Source: Nocardioides sp. Root1257
GTDB taxonomy: Bacteria; Actinomycetota; Actinomycetes; Propionibacteriales; Nocardioidaceae
Reading direction: 5' to 3'
DNA length: 64,000 nt
Assembly (NCBI RefSeq): GCF_001425175.1
Contig: NZ_LMDV01000008.1
Span: 1,225,494 to 1,289,493 of the forward strand
Below the pieces are notes generated by a model. It did no database searches. It was not told the DNA's origin and saw only the letters and a list, made by a program, of their open reading frames with translations. The position numbers were made by a program, and so were the translations under genes. Position 1 is the first letter of the stretch; each line of letters begins with the position of its first letter. This document shows positions 26,068 through 34,852 of the stretch, in pieces.

Positions 26068-26685
26068 ATGACCACGACTGCGTCGAAGACGAACGCCGAC
26101 TTCTGGTTCGACCCCGCCTGCCCCTTCGCCTGGATCACCTCGCGCTGGATCCTCGAGGTCGAGAAGGTCCGCGACATCTCGGTGACCTGGCACATCATGA
26201 GCCTGGCCTTCCTCAACGAGGACAGGGACATCCCGGACGAGTACCGGGAGTTCCTCAAGACGGCCTGGCAGCCGGTGCGCGTCGTCCAGGCGGCCAAGGA
26301 GAAGTACGGCCAGGAGGCGCTCCTGCCGCTCTACACCGCGCTCGGCACCCGCATCCACGTCCAGAAGCAGGACAAGGACCGCGCCATGATCGAGGCCGCC
26401 CTCGAGGAGGCGGGGCTCGACGTCTCGCTGGCCGACGCGATGGACGACTCGTCGTACGACGACGCGATCCGCGAGTCGCACCGCCGCGGCATGGACCAGG
26501 TCGGCAACGAGGTCGGCACGCCGACGATCGCCTTCGAGGGGCACGCGTTCTTCGGCCCGGTGATCAGCAAGTCGCCGAAGGGCGAGGACGCCGGCGAGAT
26601 GTGGGACGCCTTCATCACGCTCTCGAAGTTCGACCACTTCTACGAGCTGAAGCGCAGCCGCACCGAGGACCTCGACTTCAGCTAG
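26068..26685 (+). CDS. DsbA-like oxidoreductase, Rv2466c (mycothiol-dependent) family
   Basis: A 205-residue thioredoxin-fold protein with the family opening DFWFDPACPFAW and TSRW at residues 11-26, a helical insertion, and the cis-proline segment VGTPTIAF. The active site reads CPFA: C18 is present but there is no second cysteine at the CxxC position. That favours a mycothiol-assisted monothiol mechanism. Rv2466c homologues reduce mycothiol-linked substrates and activate some nitro-prodrugs. It overlaps the convergent GPP34 gene by 8 bases. Confidence 0.88.
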   Translation: MTTTASKTNADFWFDPACPFAWITSRWILEVEKVRDISVTWHIMSLAFLNEDRDIPDEYREFLKTAWQPVRVVQAAKEKYGQEALLPLYTALGTRIHVQKQDKDRAMIEAALEEAGLDVSLADAMDDSSYDDAIRESHRRGMDQVGNEVGTPTIAFEGHAFFGPVISKSPKGEDAGEMWDAFITLSKFDHFYELKRSRTEDLDFS

Positions 26686-27361
26686 ACGTCGCCGCCGTGG
26701 CGGCCGCCGTCGAGGCGGCCACCGCGGCGATGGCCGCCGTCGAGGCGGCGATGGCGTCGCGCACGGCCTTGGCCGCCCACGCACCCTCACTGACCTGCTT
26801 GGCGCGCTTGCGCACGTCGCGCGACGACATCCCCTCGTGGTCGACCACCTTGTGGGCCTTGTCGATCGCGGACAGCAGGGCGACGAGGGCGCCCGTGCGC
26901 TGGTCCGGCTCGGCCCCGCCGACCAGGCTGGCCGTGAGCGCGCGGCGTACCTGCTCCTCGTGGGTCGAGTCGACCGCGGGCCAGCGGGTGCGCGGGAACA
27001 GGCCGAGCACCTTGTCCTCGCGCCGCTCGAGGATGCCCCGCTCGACCAGCCGGTCGGCGAGCTGCTCCTTGGCGCCCTTGCCCAGGCGCTCGACGAGGTC
27101 CTGGGCGCCGCGTTCCCTCGCGGCGACGACGTCGTACGCCGTCCTGAGGATCGGGTCCTCGGGTGTGTTCCCGGGCACCGCCCGGACCTTGGCGGAGCGC
27201 CACACCGACGTCTTCTCCTCGACCTCGGCGGCACCCGAGAGGGCGAGCTCGATCAGGAGCGCGCCACCGAGCGCGGGCTGCGGGTACGACGTCCCGGTGA
27301 GCTTGCCGCTGGCGTCGTCGAGCAGCAGCAGGAGCAGGTCCTCCGAGATCAGGGTCACCAT
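26678..27361 (-). CDS. GPP34 (GOLPH3/VPS74-like) family protein
   Basis: A 227-residue protein with the conserved opening of the family, LISEDLLLLLLDD, then GGALLIELALSG, and the helical regions ending in an alanine-rich tail. Eukaryotic GOLPH3 binds phosphatidylinositol 4-phosphate; actinobacterial members are abundant and uncharacterised. The start ATG 27361 sits 6 bases after a TACCGT box (27368-27373), so it is probably leaderless. The divergent metG promoter lies about 40 bases away. Confidence 0.86.
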   Translation of the reverse strand: MVTLISEDLLLLLLDDASGKLTGTSYPQPALGGALLIELALSGAAEVEEKTSVWRSAKVRAVPGNTPEDPILRTAYDVVAARERGAQDLVERLGKGAKEQLADRLVERGILERREDKVLGLFPRTRWPAVDSTHEEQVRRALTASLVGGAEPDQRTGALVALLSAIDKAHKVVDHEGMSSRDVRKRAKQVSEGAWAAKAVRDAIAASTAAIAAVAASTAAATAATSS

Positions 27362-27408
27362 GGGCCGACGGTAGCCAGTCCCGGAAGAACCCACTAGCGC
27401 GTCGTCCC

Positions 27409-27414
27409 TAGGAT
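27409..27414 (+). promoter_or_regulatory. TAGGAT -10 box, leaderless metG
   Basis: TAGGAT ends 6 bases before ATG 27421, with no ribosome binding site. Confidence 0.55.
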
Positions 27415-27420
27415 CACCTC

Positions 27421-29211
27421 ATGAGCAAAGTTCTGTCCGCTGTCGCCTGGCCGTACGCGAACGGCCCACGCCACATCGGCCACGTGGCCGGTTTCGGCGT
27501 GCCCTCCGACGTCTTCAGTCGGTACATGCGGATGGCGGGCCACGACGTGCTCATGGTCTCCGGGTCCGACGAGCACGGGACGCCGATCCTGATCGCGGCG
27601 GGGGAGGCCGGGGTGACGCCCCAGGAGCTCGCCGACCGCAACCACCGGATCATCGCCGAGGACCTCGCCTCGCTCGGCCTGACCTATGACCTCTACACCC
27701 GCACCTCGGCGCGCAACCACCACGCGGTCGTGCAGGAGCTCTTCCTCGGTGTCTACGAGAACGGCTACTTCGTCGAGCAGACGACGTACGGCGCAATCTC
27801 GCCTGCCACCGGCCGCACCCTGCCGGACCGCTACATCGAGGGCACCTGCCCGATCTGCGGGTACGACGGCGCGCGCGGTGACCAGTGCGACAACTGCGGC
27901 AACCAGCTCGACCCGCAGGACCTGATCAACCCGGTGTCGAAGATCGATGGGCAGCCGCCGGAGTTCATCGAGACCCAGCACTTCTTCCTCGACCTGCCGG
28001 CGCTGGCCGACGCGCTGGGGGAGTGGCTCGACGAGCGTGCCGCCTCGGAGACGTGGCGCCCGAACGTCATCCGCTTCAGCCAGAACATCCTCAAGGAGAT
28101 CCGCCCGCGGGCCATGACCCGCGACATCGACTGGGGCATCGCGATCCCGCTCGACGGCTGGCGCGAGAACCCGACCAAGAAGTTCTACGTCTGGTTCGAC
28201 GCGGTCATCGGCTACCTGTCCGCGTCGATCGAGTGGGCGCGCCGCACGGGCGAGCCGGAGCGCTGGCGCGAGTGGTGGAACGACCCCGAGGCCCTGTCCT
28301 ACTACTTCATGGGCAAGGACAACATCACCTTCCACAGCCAGATCTGGCCCGCCGAGCTGCTCGCCTACTCCGGCAAGGGCGACAAGGGCGGGAGCCCGCG
28401 CGAGCTCGGCGTGCTCAACCTGCCGACCGAGGTCGTGAGCAGCGAGTTCCTGACCATGGAGGGCAAGAAGTTCTCCTCCTCCAAGCGCGTCGTCATCTAC
28501 GTGCGCGACCTGCTGAGCCGCTACCAGCCCGACGCGTTCCGCTACTTCGTCGCGGCCGCCGGTCCGGAGAACCAGGACTCCGACTTCACCTGGTCGGAGT
28601 TCGTACGGCGCACCAACGACGAGCTGGTCGCCGGGTGGGGCAACCTCGTCAACCGCACGGCCACGCTGATCGCCAAGAACTTCGGCGAGCTCCCGAAGGC
28701 CGGCGAGCTGAGCGCCGAGGACCAGACGATCCTCGACACCGTGGACGCCGCCTTCGGCGTCGTCGGCGACCTCATCGGGCGGCACCGCCAGAAGCAGGCG
28801 ATCACGGAGGCGATGCGGACGGTCGCCGAGGTCAACAAGTACGTGTCGGACTCGGAGCCCTGGAAGATCAAGGACGACCCCGAGCGGCTCGGGACCGTCC
28901 TGGCCGTGATGGCCCAGTGCGTCGCCGACCTCAACCTGATCCTCAGCCCGTTCCTGCCGTTCGCGGCCAACGAGGTCGACAAGGCCCTCGGCGGCGCGGG
29001 CGACATCGCCCCGATGCCGCGCATCGAGGAGGCCGAGGACCTCGACGGCGGCGCGCCGTACCCGATCATCACCGGCGACTACACCGGTGTGCCGGCCTGG
29101 GAGCGCAAGCCGCTGGTCCCGGGGACGCCGGTCGCGAAGCCGACGCCGATCTTCACCAAGCTGGACCCGTCGATCGTGGACGAGGAGCTCGGCCGGCTGG
29201 CGGCCGAGTGA
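27421..29211 (+). CDS. metG: Methionine-tRNA ligase
   Basis: A 596-residue class I aminoacyl-tRNA synthetase. The HIGH motif is at 18-21 and the KMSKS-type loop KFSSSK at 350-355. A zinc knuckle with C143, C146, C156 and C159 lies in the connective peptide. There is no C-terminal EMAP-like tRNA-binding domain, so this is the shorter MetRS1-like form. The stop TGA overlaps GTG of the next gene, forming a coupled unit with an amidotransferase-like protein and a methyltransferase. Confidence 0.97.
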   Translation: MSKVLSAVAWPYANGPRHIGHVAGFGVPSDVFSRYMRMAGHDVLMVSGSDEHGTPILIAAGEAGVTPQELADRNHRIIAEDLASLGLTYDLYTRTSARNHHAVVQELFLGVYENGYFVEQTTYGAISPATGRTLPDRYIEGTCPICGYDGARGDQCDNCGNQLDPQDLINPVSKIDGQPPEFIETQHFFLDLPALADALGEWLDERAASETWRPNVIRFSQNILKEIRPRAMTRDIDWGIAIPLDGWRENPTKKFYVWFDAVIGYLSASIEWARRTGEPERWREWWNDPEALSYYFMGKDNITFHSQIWPAELLAYSGKGDKGGSPRELGVLNLPTEVVSSEFLTMEGKKFSSSKRVVIYVRDLLSRYQPDAFRYFVAAAGPENQDSDFTWSEFVRRTNDELVAGWGNLVNRTATLIAKNFGELPKAGELSAEDQTILDTVDAAFGVVGDLIGRHRQKQAITEAMRTVAEVNKYVSDSEPWKIKDDPERLGTVLAVMAQCVADLNLILSPFLPFAANEVDKALGGAGDIAPMPRIEEAEDLDGGAPYPIITGDYTGVPAWERKPLVPGTPVAKPTPIFTKLDPSIVDEELGRLAAE

Positions 29212-29876
29212 GCACGGTCGCCCTGCTCGGGGAGGACCGCGGCCACCGCAGCCACCAGGAGCTCAACGCGCTGCGCCCGATGCTGGACGTCGACACGGTC
29301 TGGGTGCCGAGCGACTCCGGCTTCGCCATCGAGGAGTACGACGGGGTCTGGCTGGTGCCGGGCTCGCCGTACGCCGACGACGCCGCGGTGCTGCGTGCGC
29401 TGACCGTGGTCCGCGAGCGCGGCATCCCGTTCCTCGGCTCCTGCGGAGGCATGCAGTACGCCGTGGTCGAGTTCGTCCGCAGCGTGCTGGGTGAGGCCGC
29501 CACCCACGCGGAGTCCGACGGCGAGGGCGACGACAACGTGGTGACGGCGCTCGCGTGCAGCCTGTACGGCGAGGAGCGCGTGGTGACCCCGGTCGCCGGC
29601 ACCCGCTTCGCGGCCTGGGTCGACGAGCCGTTCACCGGCATGCACTTCTGCAGCTATGCGCCGACCGCCGAGGTCGTCGACCGCCTGGTCGCCGCGGGGG
29701 TCGTCGTCGGCGCGACCGCCGACGACGCCGGCGCGGAGGTGCTGGAGTTCCCCGACCACCCGTTCTACGTCGCCAGCATGTTCCAGCCCCACATCGGCGC
29801 CCTCGCCGGTGCGCCGGTGCACCCGCTGGTGCAGGCCTTCACCGACGCCGTACGGCAGGGTGCTGGGCATGCGTGA
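29208..29876 (+). CDS. CTP-synthase-C-terminal-like glutamine amidotransferase homologue
   Basis: A 222-residue stand-alone class I glutaminase-like domain related to the C-terminal half of CTP synthase. The nucleophile elbow is intact (C79 in GSCGGMQYA). In the C-terminal segment, [12 protein letters not shown] takes the place of the usual HPF...FHPE. The catalytic His-Pro-Glu therefore appears as Gln-Pro-His, so normal glutaminase activity is doubtful. It matches proteins annotated as CTP synthase C-terminal region-related (seleno)proteins; here the position uses cysteine, not selenocysteine. GTG 29208 overlaps the metG stop by 4 bases. Confidence 0.8.
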   Translation: MSTVALLGEDRGHRSHQELNALRPMLDVDTVWVPSDSGFAIEEYDGVWLVPGSPYADDAAVLRALTVVRERGIPFLGSCGGMQYAVVEFVRSVLGEAATHAESDGEGDDNVVTALACSLYGEERVVTPVAGTRFAAWVDEPFTGMHFCSYAPTAEVVDRLVAAGVVVGATADDAGAEVLEFPDHPFYVASMFQPHIGALAGAPVHPLVQAFTDAVRQGAGHA

Positions 29877-30693
29877 GGGAGAGCCCAGCCGGACCGCCTT
29901 CGGGGCGGCGACGTACCGCGCCGTCCACCAGGACGTCGACGGTGGCCGGATCTTCCGGGACCCCCTCGCCTGGCGGATCCTGGGCCTCGACCGCGAGGCG
30001 ACGCTCGCCGAGCCGGAGGCGACCGCGCGGCCCCGGCTGCGCGTCTTCATCGCCGCCCGGCACCGCTTCGCCGAGGACTCCCTGGCCGCCGCCGTCGAGC
30101 GCGGCACCGCGCAGGTCGTCGTGCTGGGGGCCGGCCTCGACACCTTCGCCTACCGCAACCCGTTCGCGGGCACGCGGGTCTTCGAGGTCGACTTCCCAGC
30201 GACCGGCGCGTGGAAGCGCGAGCGGCTCGCGGACGCCGGCATCGAGGTGCCGGAGAACGTCGCGTACGTCGGCGTCGACTTCGAGACCGACGACCTGGTC
30301 GCGCGGCTCGCGGAGGCCGGTTTCGACGACTCCGCGCCGGCGTTCTTCCTCTGGCTCGGGGTCGTGCCCTACCTGTCCGAGGAGGCCGTGACCGCGACGC
30401 TCCGGGCCATCGCCTCGGTGCCCGGCGGCGAGGTCGTCCTCGACTACACGAACCCGGCCCACCAGCTCCGTCTCACCGCCCAGGGAGACCGAGCCGACCT
30501 GATCGCGCGGGTCGCCGAGGTGGGCGAGCCGCTGTCCGACGGGCTCGAGACCGAGGCACTGCACGCGCTGCTCGCCGAGCTCGGCTTCACGGAGGTCGAG
30601 GACCTCGACCGACCCCAGATCCGCGAGCGGTTCCTGGGGCGCCCCGGGGGCACCGAGACCGGCGGCGCGCACCTGCTCCGGGCGCGCGCCTGA
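29869..30693 (+). CDS. Class I SAM-dependent methyltransferase (TIGR00027/PPM1-like)
   Basis: A 274-residue methyltransferase of the leucine carboxyl methyltransferase type common in actinobacteria. The SAM-binding loop is VVVLGAGLDTFAYR, followed by the acidic FEVDFP strand and the late LWLGVVPYLSEEAV motif. The natural substrate is unknown. ATG 29869 overlaps the previous gene by 8 bases. Position in the metG operon suggests constitutive expression. Confidence 0.88.
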   Translation: MREGEPSRTAFGAATYRAVHQDVDGGRIFRDPLAWRILGLDREATLAEPEATARPRLRVFIAARHRFAEDSLAAAVERGTAQVVVLGAGLDTFAYRNPFAGTRVFEVDFPATGAWKRERLADAGIEVPENVAYVGVDFETDDLVARLAEAGFDDSAPAFFLWLGVVPYLSEEAVTATLRAIASVPGGEVVLDYTNPAHQLRLTAQGDRADLIARVAEVGEPLSDGLETEALHALLAELGFTEVEDLDRPQIRERFLGRPGGTETGGAHLLRARA

Positions 30694-30696
30694 CGG

Positions 30697-30702
30697 TACT
30701 GT
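30697..30702 (+). promoter_or_regulatory. TACTGT -10 box, leaderless lysE-like gene
   Basis: TACTGT ends 7 bases before ATG 30710. Confidence 0.4.
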
Positions 30703-30709
30703 CGCGGCC

Positions 30710-31321
30710 ATGAGCCCGGCGTTCCTGGTGACGGCACTCGTCATCGTCGCGACCCCCGGCACCGGCGCGCTCTACACGATCGGGGCCGGGCTGGCCCGCG
30801 GGACCCGGGCGAGCGTCCTCGCGGCGTTCGCGTGCACCCTCGGCATCGTCCCGCACCTGCTCGCCGCCGTCACCGGCCTCGCGGCCGTCCTGCACGCCAG
30901 CGGCGTCGCCTTCCAGACGATCAAGTACCTGGGCGTGGCCTACCTGCTGTGGATGGCGTGGTCGACGTGGCGCGACACCGGCGCCCTGAGCGTCGACACC
31001 GACGCCGGCCCGGCGAGCCGTCGCCAGGTGATCGCGTCCGGGATCACGCTCAACCTGCTCAACCCCAAGCTGACGATCTTCTTCTTCGCGTTCCTGCCGC
31101 AGTTCGTCCCGGCCGGCTCGCCGCACCAGCTCGCGCGCATGCTGCTGCTCAGCGCCGTCTTCATGGCGATGACGTTCGTCGTGTTCGCGGCGTACGGCGC
31201 CGGCGCGGCGGCCCTCCGCGACCGGGTGCTCAGCCGCCCGCGGCTGGTGCGCCGGATCCGGCAGGCGTTCGCGGCGTCGTTCGTCGCGCTCAGCGCCCGC
31301 CTGGCGGTGGAGAGCCGGTAG
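30710..31321 (+). CDS. LysE-family translocator
   Basis: A 203-residue membrane protein with six hydrophobic segments. It has the LysE/RhtB pattern: a PGTGALYTIGAGLARGTRAS loop after helix 1, KYLGVAYLLWMAW in the middle, and LNLLNPKLTIFFFAFLPQFV. It probably exports an amino acid or small metabolite. The stop is 3 bases from the convergent arfB stop. Confidence 0.92.
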   Translation: MSPAFLVTALVIVATPGTGALYTIGAGLARGTRASVLAAFACTLGIVPHLLAAVTGLAAVLHASGVAFQTIKYLGVAYLLWMAWSTWRDTGALSVDTDAGPASRRQVIASGITLNLLNPKLTIFFFAFLPQFVPAGSPHQLARMLLLSAVFMAMTFVVFAAYGAGAAALRDRVLSRPRLVRRIRQAFAASFVALSARLAVESR

Positions 31322-31324
31322 CGC

Positions 31325-31753
31325 TCAGCTGTCGCGCACCCTGCCGCGCAGCGACTTCGTCTCGCCGCGCTGCTTCTTGGCCTCGAGCCGGCGCTCCTTG
31401 GAGCCGCGGGTGGGTCGGGTGGCGCGCCGGGTCGGCGGCGGGGGTGCGAGCGCCGTGCGCACCTGCTCGGCCAGGCGCTCGCGCGCGGCGACCCGGTTGC
31501 GGTGCTGGGAACGGTGCTCGGTCGCGACGACCCGGATGACGGGCGCGGGCAGTCGGGACAGGAGCCGGGAGCGCTGGGTGTCGGTGAGCGCCGTGGACGT
31601 CGCGGCGTCCCACTCGAGCTCGACCCGGCTGTCGGTGGTGTTGACCGACTGACCGCCCGGTCCGGGGGAGCGGCTGAACCGCTCGACCAGCTCGCCGGCC
31701 GTGATCACCAGCCCCTCGGGCACCCCCGGTCCGGCGGGGACGCGGACGTCCAT
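31325..31753 (-). CDS. arfB: Peptidyl-tRNA hydrolase ArfB (ribosome rescue)
   Basis: A 142-residue release-factor-like hydrolase with the GGQ loop (SPGPGGQSVNTTDSRVEL, residues about 30-47) and the basic C-terminal tail rich in R and K (about 108-140) that enters the mRNA channel of stalled ribosomes. ATG 31753 shares one base with the stop of the upstream membrane gene (TGATG). It is also known as YaeJ. Confidence 0.94.
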   Translation of the reverse strand: MDVRVPAGPGVPEGLVITAGELVERFSRSPGPGGQSVNTTDSRVELEWDAATSTALTDTQRSRLLSRLPAPVIRVVATEHRSQHRNRVAARERLAEQVRTALAPPPPTRRATRPTRGSKERRLEAKKQRGETKSLRGRVRDS

Positions 31754-32100
31754 CACTCGGCCTCGGTCGCGAGGGTGGCGATCGCGGGGACCTGGGCGAG
31801 GGCGTTGACGACGACGGAGAAGACCAGCAGCACCGCAGCCCAGACCGGGTGTCCGGCGTCCCACAGCGCGAGCGAGGCGAGGCCGAAGACCACGACCTTC
31901 ACCACCGGCCGGCGCAGGCGACCGCCGTACTGCGCCTTCGGCGAGGCGAAGAGGTACCACGCGGCCATCGCGACCAGCGGCAGCAGCCACACCCACAGCC
32001 AGCGCGGGTCCTGCTGCCAGCCCCAGACCCCGAACGCGGCGACGGCGAGCAGCTCGTCGACGAAGACGAGCGTCAGCACCAGCCACCCGAAGCCCACCAT
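31753..32100 (-). CDS. YrdB/DUF2568-like membrane protein
   Basis: A 115-residue protein with four predicted membrane helices. The segments FVDELLAVAAFGVWGW and SPKAQYGG resemble the YrdB/DUF2568 family. Function is unknown. It is translationally coupled to arfB downstream and lies 18 bases after the CoA-binding protein gene, so the three minus-strand genes look like one operon. Confidence 0.82.
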   Translation of the reverse strand: MVGFGWLVLTLVFVDELLAVAAFGVWGWQQDPRWLWVWLLPLVAMAAWYLFASPKAQYGGRLRRPVVKVVVFGLASLALWDAGHPVWAAVLLVFSVVVNALAQVPAIATLATEAE

Positions 32101-32118
32101 GTCGCTACCCGACCACGC

Positions 32119-32541
32119 TCAGCCGCGGCGGCGCCACTCGATTGCCGGGCAGGTGTCCATGACCATCGGGACGCCGGCGGCGGTCGTGCGCTCGAAGGCG
32201 TCCTCGTCGACCACGCCGAGCTGGAACCAGACCCCGCGCGCCCCGACCGCGACCGCTTGGTCGGCGAACTCGCCGGCCGCCTCGGAGCGACGGAACACGT
32301 CGACGACGTCGACGGGGAAGGGGATGTCGGCCAGCGTCGCGTAGCCCTGCTCACCGAGCACGGTCGGGGCCGACGGGTGGACCGGGACGATCCGCTTTCC
32401 CCGCCGTTGGAGGAGCGCCGCGATCTCGTACGCCGTACGGCTCGGGTCGCCGGAGAGACCGACCACCGCCCAGGTCTGGCAGTCATCGAGCATGAGGTCG
32501 ACCGCCGCGTGCTCCTGCCAGTGCGCCCCGGATCGATCCAT
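32119..32541 (-). CDS. CoA-binding domain protein (YccU type)
   Basis: A 140-residue single Rossmann-fold CoA-binding protein: WAVVGLSGDPSRTAYEIAALL near the N-terminus, VPVHPSAPTVLGE, the DVVDVFRRSE segment, GARGVWFQLGVVDE, and a terminal DTCPAIEW. The physiological role is unknown. ATG 32541 follows a TACGCT box (32548-32553) by 6 bases, so it is probably leaderless and heads the operon with the YrdB and arfB genes. Confidence 0.9.
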   Translation of the reverse strand: MDRSGAHWQEHAAVDLMLDDCQTWAVVGLSGDPSRTAYEIAALLQRRGKRIVPVHPSAPTVLGEQGYATLADIPFPVDVVDVFRRSEAAGEFADQAVAVGARGVWFQLGVVDEDAFERTTAAGVPMVMDTCPAIEWRRRG

Positions 32542-32691
32542 GCCCTGAGCGTAGGCCGGAGCCCCGAACCTGAGGAAATGATCTGTTTCCGGGGGGTTCT
32601 GCTGTTCCTGGTCGCCGTGCGGGTTAGTGTGACCGCCGTCTCTGCTACCGCCTGGTAGTGAAGTCCTAGTTGCTCGGGAGGGAGCACTTTC

Positions 32692-33543
32692 ATGAATCTT
32701 CGTCACCTCACCGCCCGTACCGCGATCGCCGGTGTCGCCACCGCGCTGGCCGCCGGTGCCCTCGTCGGTGTCAGCGCCACGGCCGCCAACGCGGTCGACA
32801 ACACCTCGAGCTACGACTGCACGGCCTTCGGCGCGTCCCAGGGCACGTTCACGCTCAAGATCAGCACGCCGGTCATCCCCGCGACCGCGACCGCGGGCCA
32901 GAGCTTCCCGGCCGGCCTGCTCAACCTGGACGCCCTCGTCACGATCCCGTCGTCGACCGCGACGACGCTGGGTGGCGCCGGTGTCAACGGCGGCCGCATC
33001 GACGACTACGCCGGTTCGCTCGGCACCACGACGCTGGCGGCCCCGCTGGTCTTCGGCGCGCCGACCCCGCAGAGCGACGGCAGCGCGACGATGGCGGGCA
33101 CCGGCTCCGTCGGCGCGTTCACCCTGCCCAAGGCCGGCACCGACAAGGTGCAGCTCCCGAAGAGCTTCACGTTCACGCCGACCACGGCCAGCGGCGACCT
33201 CACCGTCGGCGGCACCCCGGTCCTCGTGTCGTGCACCAGCGCGGCGCCGGGCGACCTCGGCACCGTCAAGGTCACCAAGGGCACCGGCACCATCACGCCG
33301 AAGGCCAAGAAGGTCAAGAAGGGCTACGCCGTGACGGTCGCGGTCACCCGCTCCGACTCGAAGATCAAGCCGACCGGCAAGGTCACCGCGAAGTACGGCT
33401 CGAAGAAGGTCACCAAGGCCCTCAAGAAGGGCAAGGCCGTCCTCACGCTGCCGAAGGCCGCCAAGGGCAAGAAGGTCACGATCACCTACTCGGGCGACGG
33501 CTACGTCAAGGCCGGCAAGGCTGTGATCAAGAAGCTCAAGTGA
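32692..33543 (+). CDS. Secreted DUF6801-like protein with C-terminal Ig-like domain
   Basis: A 283-residue exported protein. The signal peptide ends near residue 35 (ANA-V). The middle domain (about 37-180) begins YDCTAF, has two cysteines (C42 and the later VSCTS) and resembles DUF6801. The C-terminal about 90 residues are lysine-rich and end in the bacterial Ig-like pattern ITYSGDGYVKAG. It is probably a surface or extracellular structural protein. A GGGAGG site precedes the ATG. A very strong terminator follows. Confidence 0.8.
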   Translation: MNLRHLTARTAIAGVATALAAGALVGVSATAANAVDNTSSYDCTAFGASQGTFTLKISTPVIPATATAGQSFPAGLLNLDALVTIPSSTATTLGGAGVNGGRIDDYAGSLGTTTLAAPLVFGAPTPQSDGSATMAGTGSVGAFTLPKAGTDKVQLPKSFTFTPTTASGDLTVGGTPVLVSCTSAAPGDLGTVKVTKGTGTITPKAKKVKKGYAVTVAVTRSDSKIKPTGKVTAKYGSKKVTKALKKGKAVLTLPKAAKGKKVTITYSGDGYVKAGKAVIKKLK

Positions 33544-33563
33544 CCATCGGTCGCTAGCACGTC

Positions 33564-33599
33564 GGACGCCCGGCCGGGTTCTGCCCCGGCCGGGCGTCC
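33564..33599 (+). terminator. Strong intrinsic-type hairpin
   Basis: A perfect 15-base-pair stem (GGACGCCCGGCCGGG with its complement) and a 6-base loop, starting 20 bases after the stop of the secreted Ig-like protein. It is followed by CATTTC rather than a long T-tract. Confidence 0.85.
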
Positions 33600-33647
33600 G
33601 CCATTTCACGCCGGTGGCCCGGGCGTGAGGGGTCGGTTACCTACCCG

Positions 33648-33653
33648 TAGATT
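33648..33653 (+). promoter_or_regulatory. TAGATT -10 box, leaderless acyl-CoA dehydrogenase
   Basis: TAGATT ends 7 bases before ATG 33661, with no ribosome binding site. Confidence 0.5.
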
Positions 33654-33660
33654 TGGCCCC

Positions 33661-34833
33661 ATGAGCTCCGACTTCCCGATGTTCGCCCTCTCCGAGGAGC
33701 ACCAGGCCGTCCGCGAGGCCGTCCGCGCGATCTGCGACGCCAAGGTCGCCCCGCATGCCGCCGACGTCGACGAGAACGCCCGCTACCCCCAGGAGGCGGC
33801 CGACGCCCTCCTGGCCGCGGACTTCCACGCGCCGCACGTGCCGGAGGAGTACGGCGGGGCCGGGGCCGACGCCCTGGCGACCGTGATCGTCATCGAGGAG
33901 GTCGCCCGGGCCTGTGCGAGCAGCAGCCTGATCCCGGCGGTCAACAAGCTCGGCTCTCTGCCCGTGCAGCTCTCCGGCTCCGAGGAGCTCAAGAAGCACT
34001 ACCTCGGCAAGCTCGCCGCCGGCGAGGGCGGCTTCTCGTACTGCCTCTCCGAGCCCGACGCCGGCTCCGACGCTGCCGGCATGAAGACCCGCGCCGTGCG
34101 CGACGGCGACCACTTCGTGCTCAACGGCGTGAAGCGCTGGATCACCAACGCCGGCGTCTCGGAGTACTACACCGTGATGGCGGTGACCGACCCCGAGAAG
34201 CGGAGCAAGGGCATCTCGGCGTTCGTCGTCGAGAAGTCCGACGAGGGCGTCTCCTTCGGCGCCCCCGAGAAGAAGCTCGGCATCAAGGGCAGCCCCACCC
34301 GCGAGGTCTACCTCGACAACGTCCGGATCCCTGCCGACCGGATGATCGGCGCCGAGGGCACCGGCTTCGAGACCGCGATGCGCACCCTCGACCACACCCG
34401 CGTCACGATCGCCGCGCAGGCCGTCGGCATCGCCCAGGGCGCGCTCGACTACGCGCTGGGCTACGCCCAGGAGCGCAAGCAGTTCGGCAAGCCGATCAGC
34501 GACTTCCAGGGACTCCAGTTCCTGCTCGCCGACATGGGCATGAAGGTCGAGGCCGCCCGCCAGATGACGTACGCCGCCGCCGGCAAGTCCGAGCGTGGCG
34601 ACAAGGACCTCACCTTCTTCGGCGCCTCGGCCAAGTGCTTCGCCTCCGACGTCGCGATGCAGGTGACCACCGACGCCGTCCAGGTGCTCGGCGGCTACGG
34701 CTTCACCCGCGACTACCCGGTCGAGCGGATGATGCGCGACGCCAAGATCACCCAGATCTACGAGGGCACCAACCAGGTGCAGCGCATCGTCATCGGCCGC
34801 CAGCTGCTGGCCGGGGTCCAGAGCAACATCTGA
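33661..34833 (+). CDS. Acyl-CoA dehydrogenase
   Basis: A 390-residue FAD enzyme that introduces the alpha-beta double bond of acyl-CoA. Signatures include CLSEPDAGSDA and W-I-T-N for FAD binding, GFTRDYPVERMMRDAKI, and the catalytic base E368 in QIYEGTNQVQR, typical of short- and medium-chain types. It resembles the mycobacterial FadE25 group by overall pattern. The start ATG 33661 is supported by a -10 box 7 bases upstream; 12 upstream codons are rejected. Confidence 0.95.
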   Translation: MSSDFPMFALSEEHQAVREAVRAICDAKVAPHAADVDENARYPQEAADALLAADFHAPHVPEEYGGAGADALATVIVIEEVARACASSSLIPAVNKLGSLPVQLSGSEELKKHYLGKLAAGEGGFSYCLSEPDAGSDAAGMKTRAVRDGDHFVLNGVKRWITNAGVSEYYTVMAVTDPEKRSKGISAFVVEKSDEGVSFGAPEKKLGIKGSPTREVYLDNVRIPADRMIGAEGTGFETAMRTLDHTRVTIAAQAVGIAQGALDYALGYAQERKQFGKPISDFQGLQFLLADMGMKVEAARQMTYAAAGKSERGDKDLTFFGASAKCFASDVAMQVTTDAVQVLGGYGFTRDYPVERMMRDAKITQIYEGTNQVQRIVIGRQLLAGVQSNI

Positions 34834-34839
34834 GGTGGG

Positions 34840-34845
34840 TACGGT
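34840..34845 (+). promoter_or_regulatory. TACGGT -10 box, leaderless start
   Basis: TACGGT ends 7 bases before ATG 34853, directly after the acyl-CoA dehydrogenase stop. Confidence 0.45.
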
Positions 34846-34852
34846 CGCGGCC

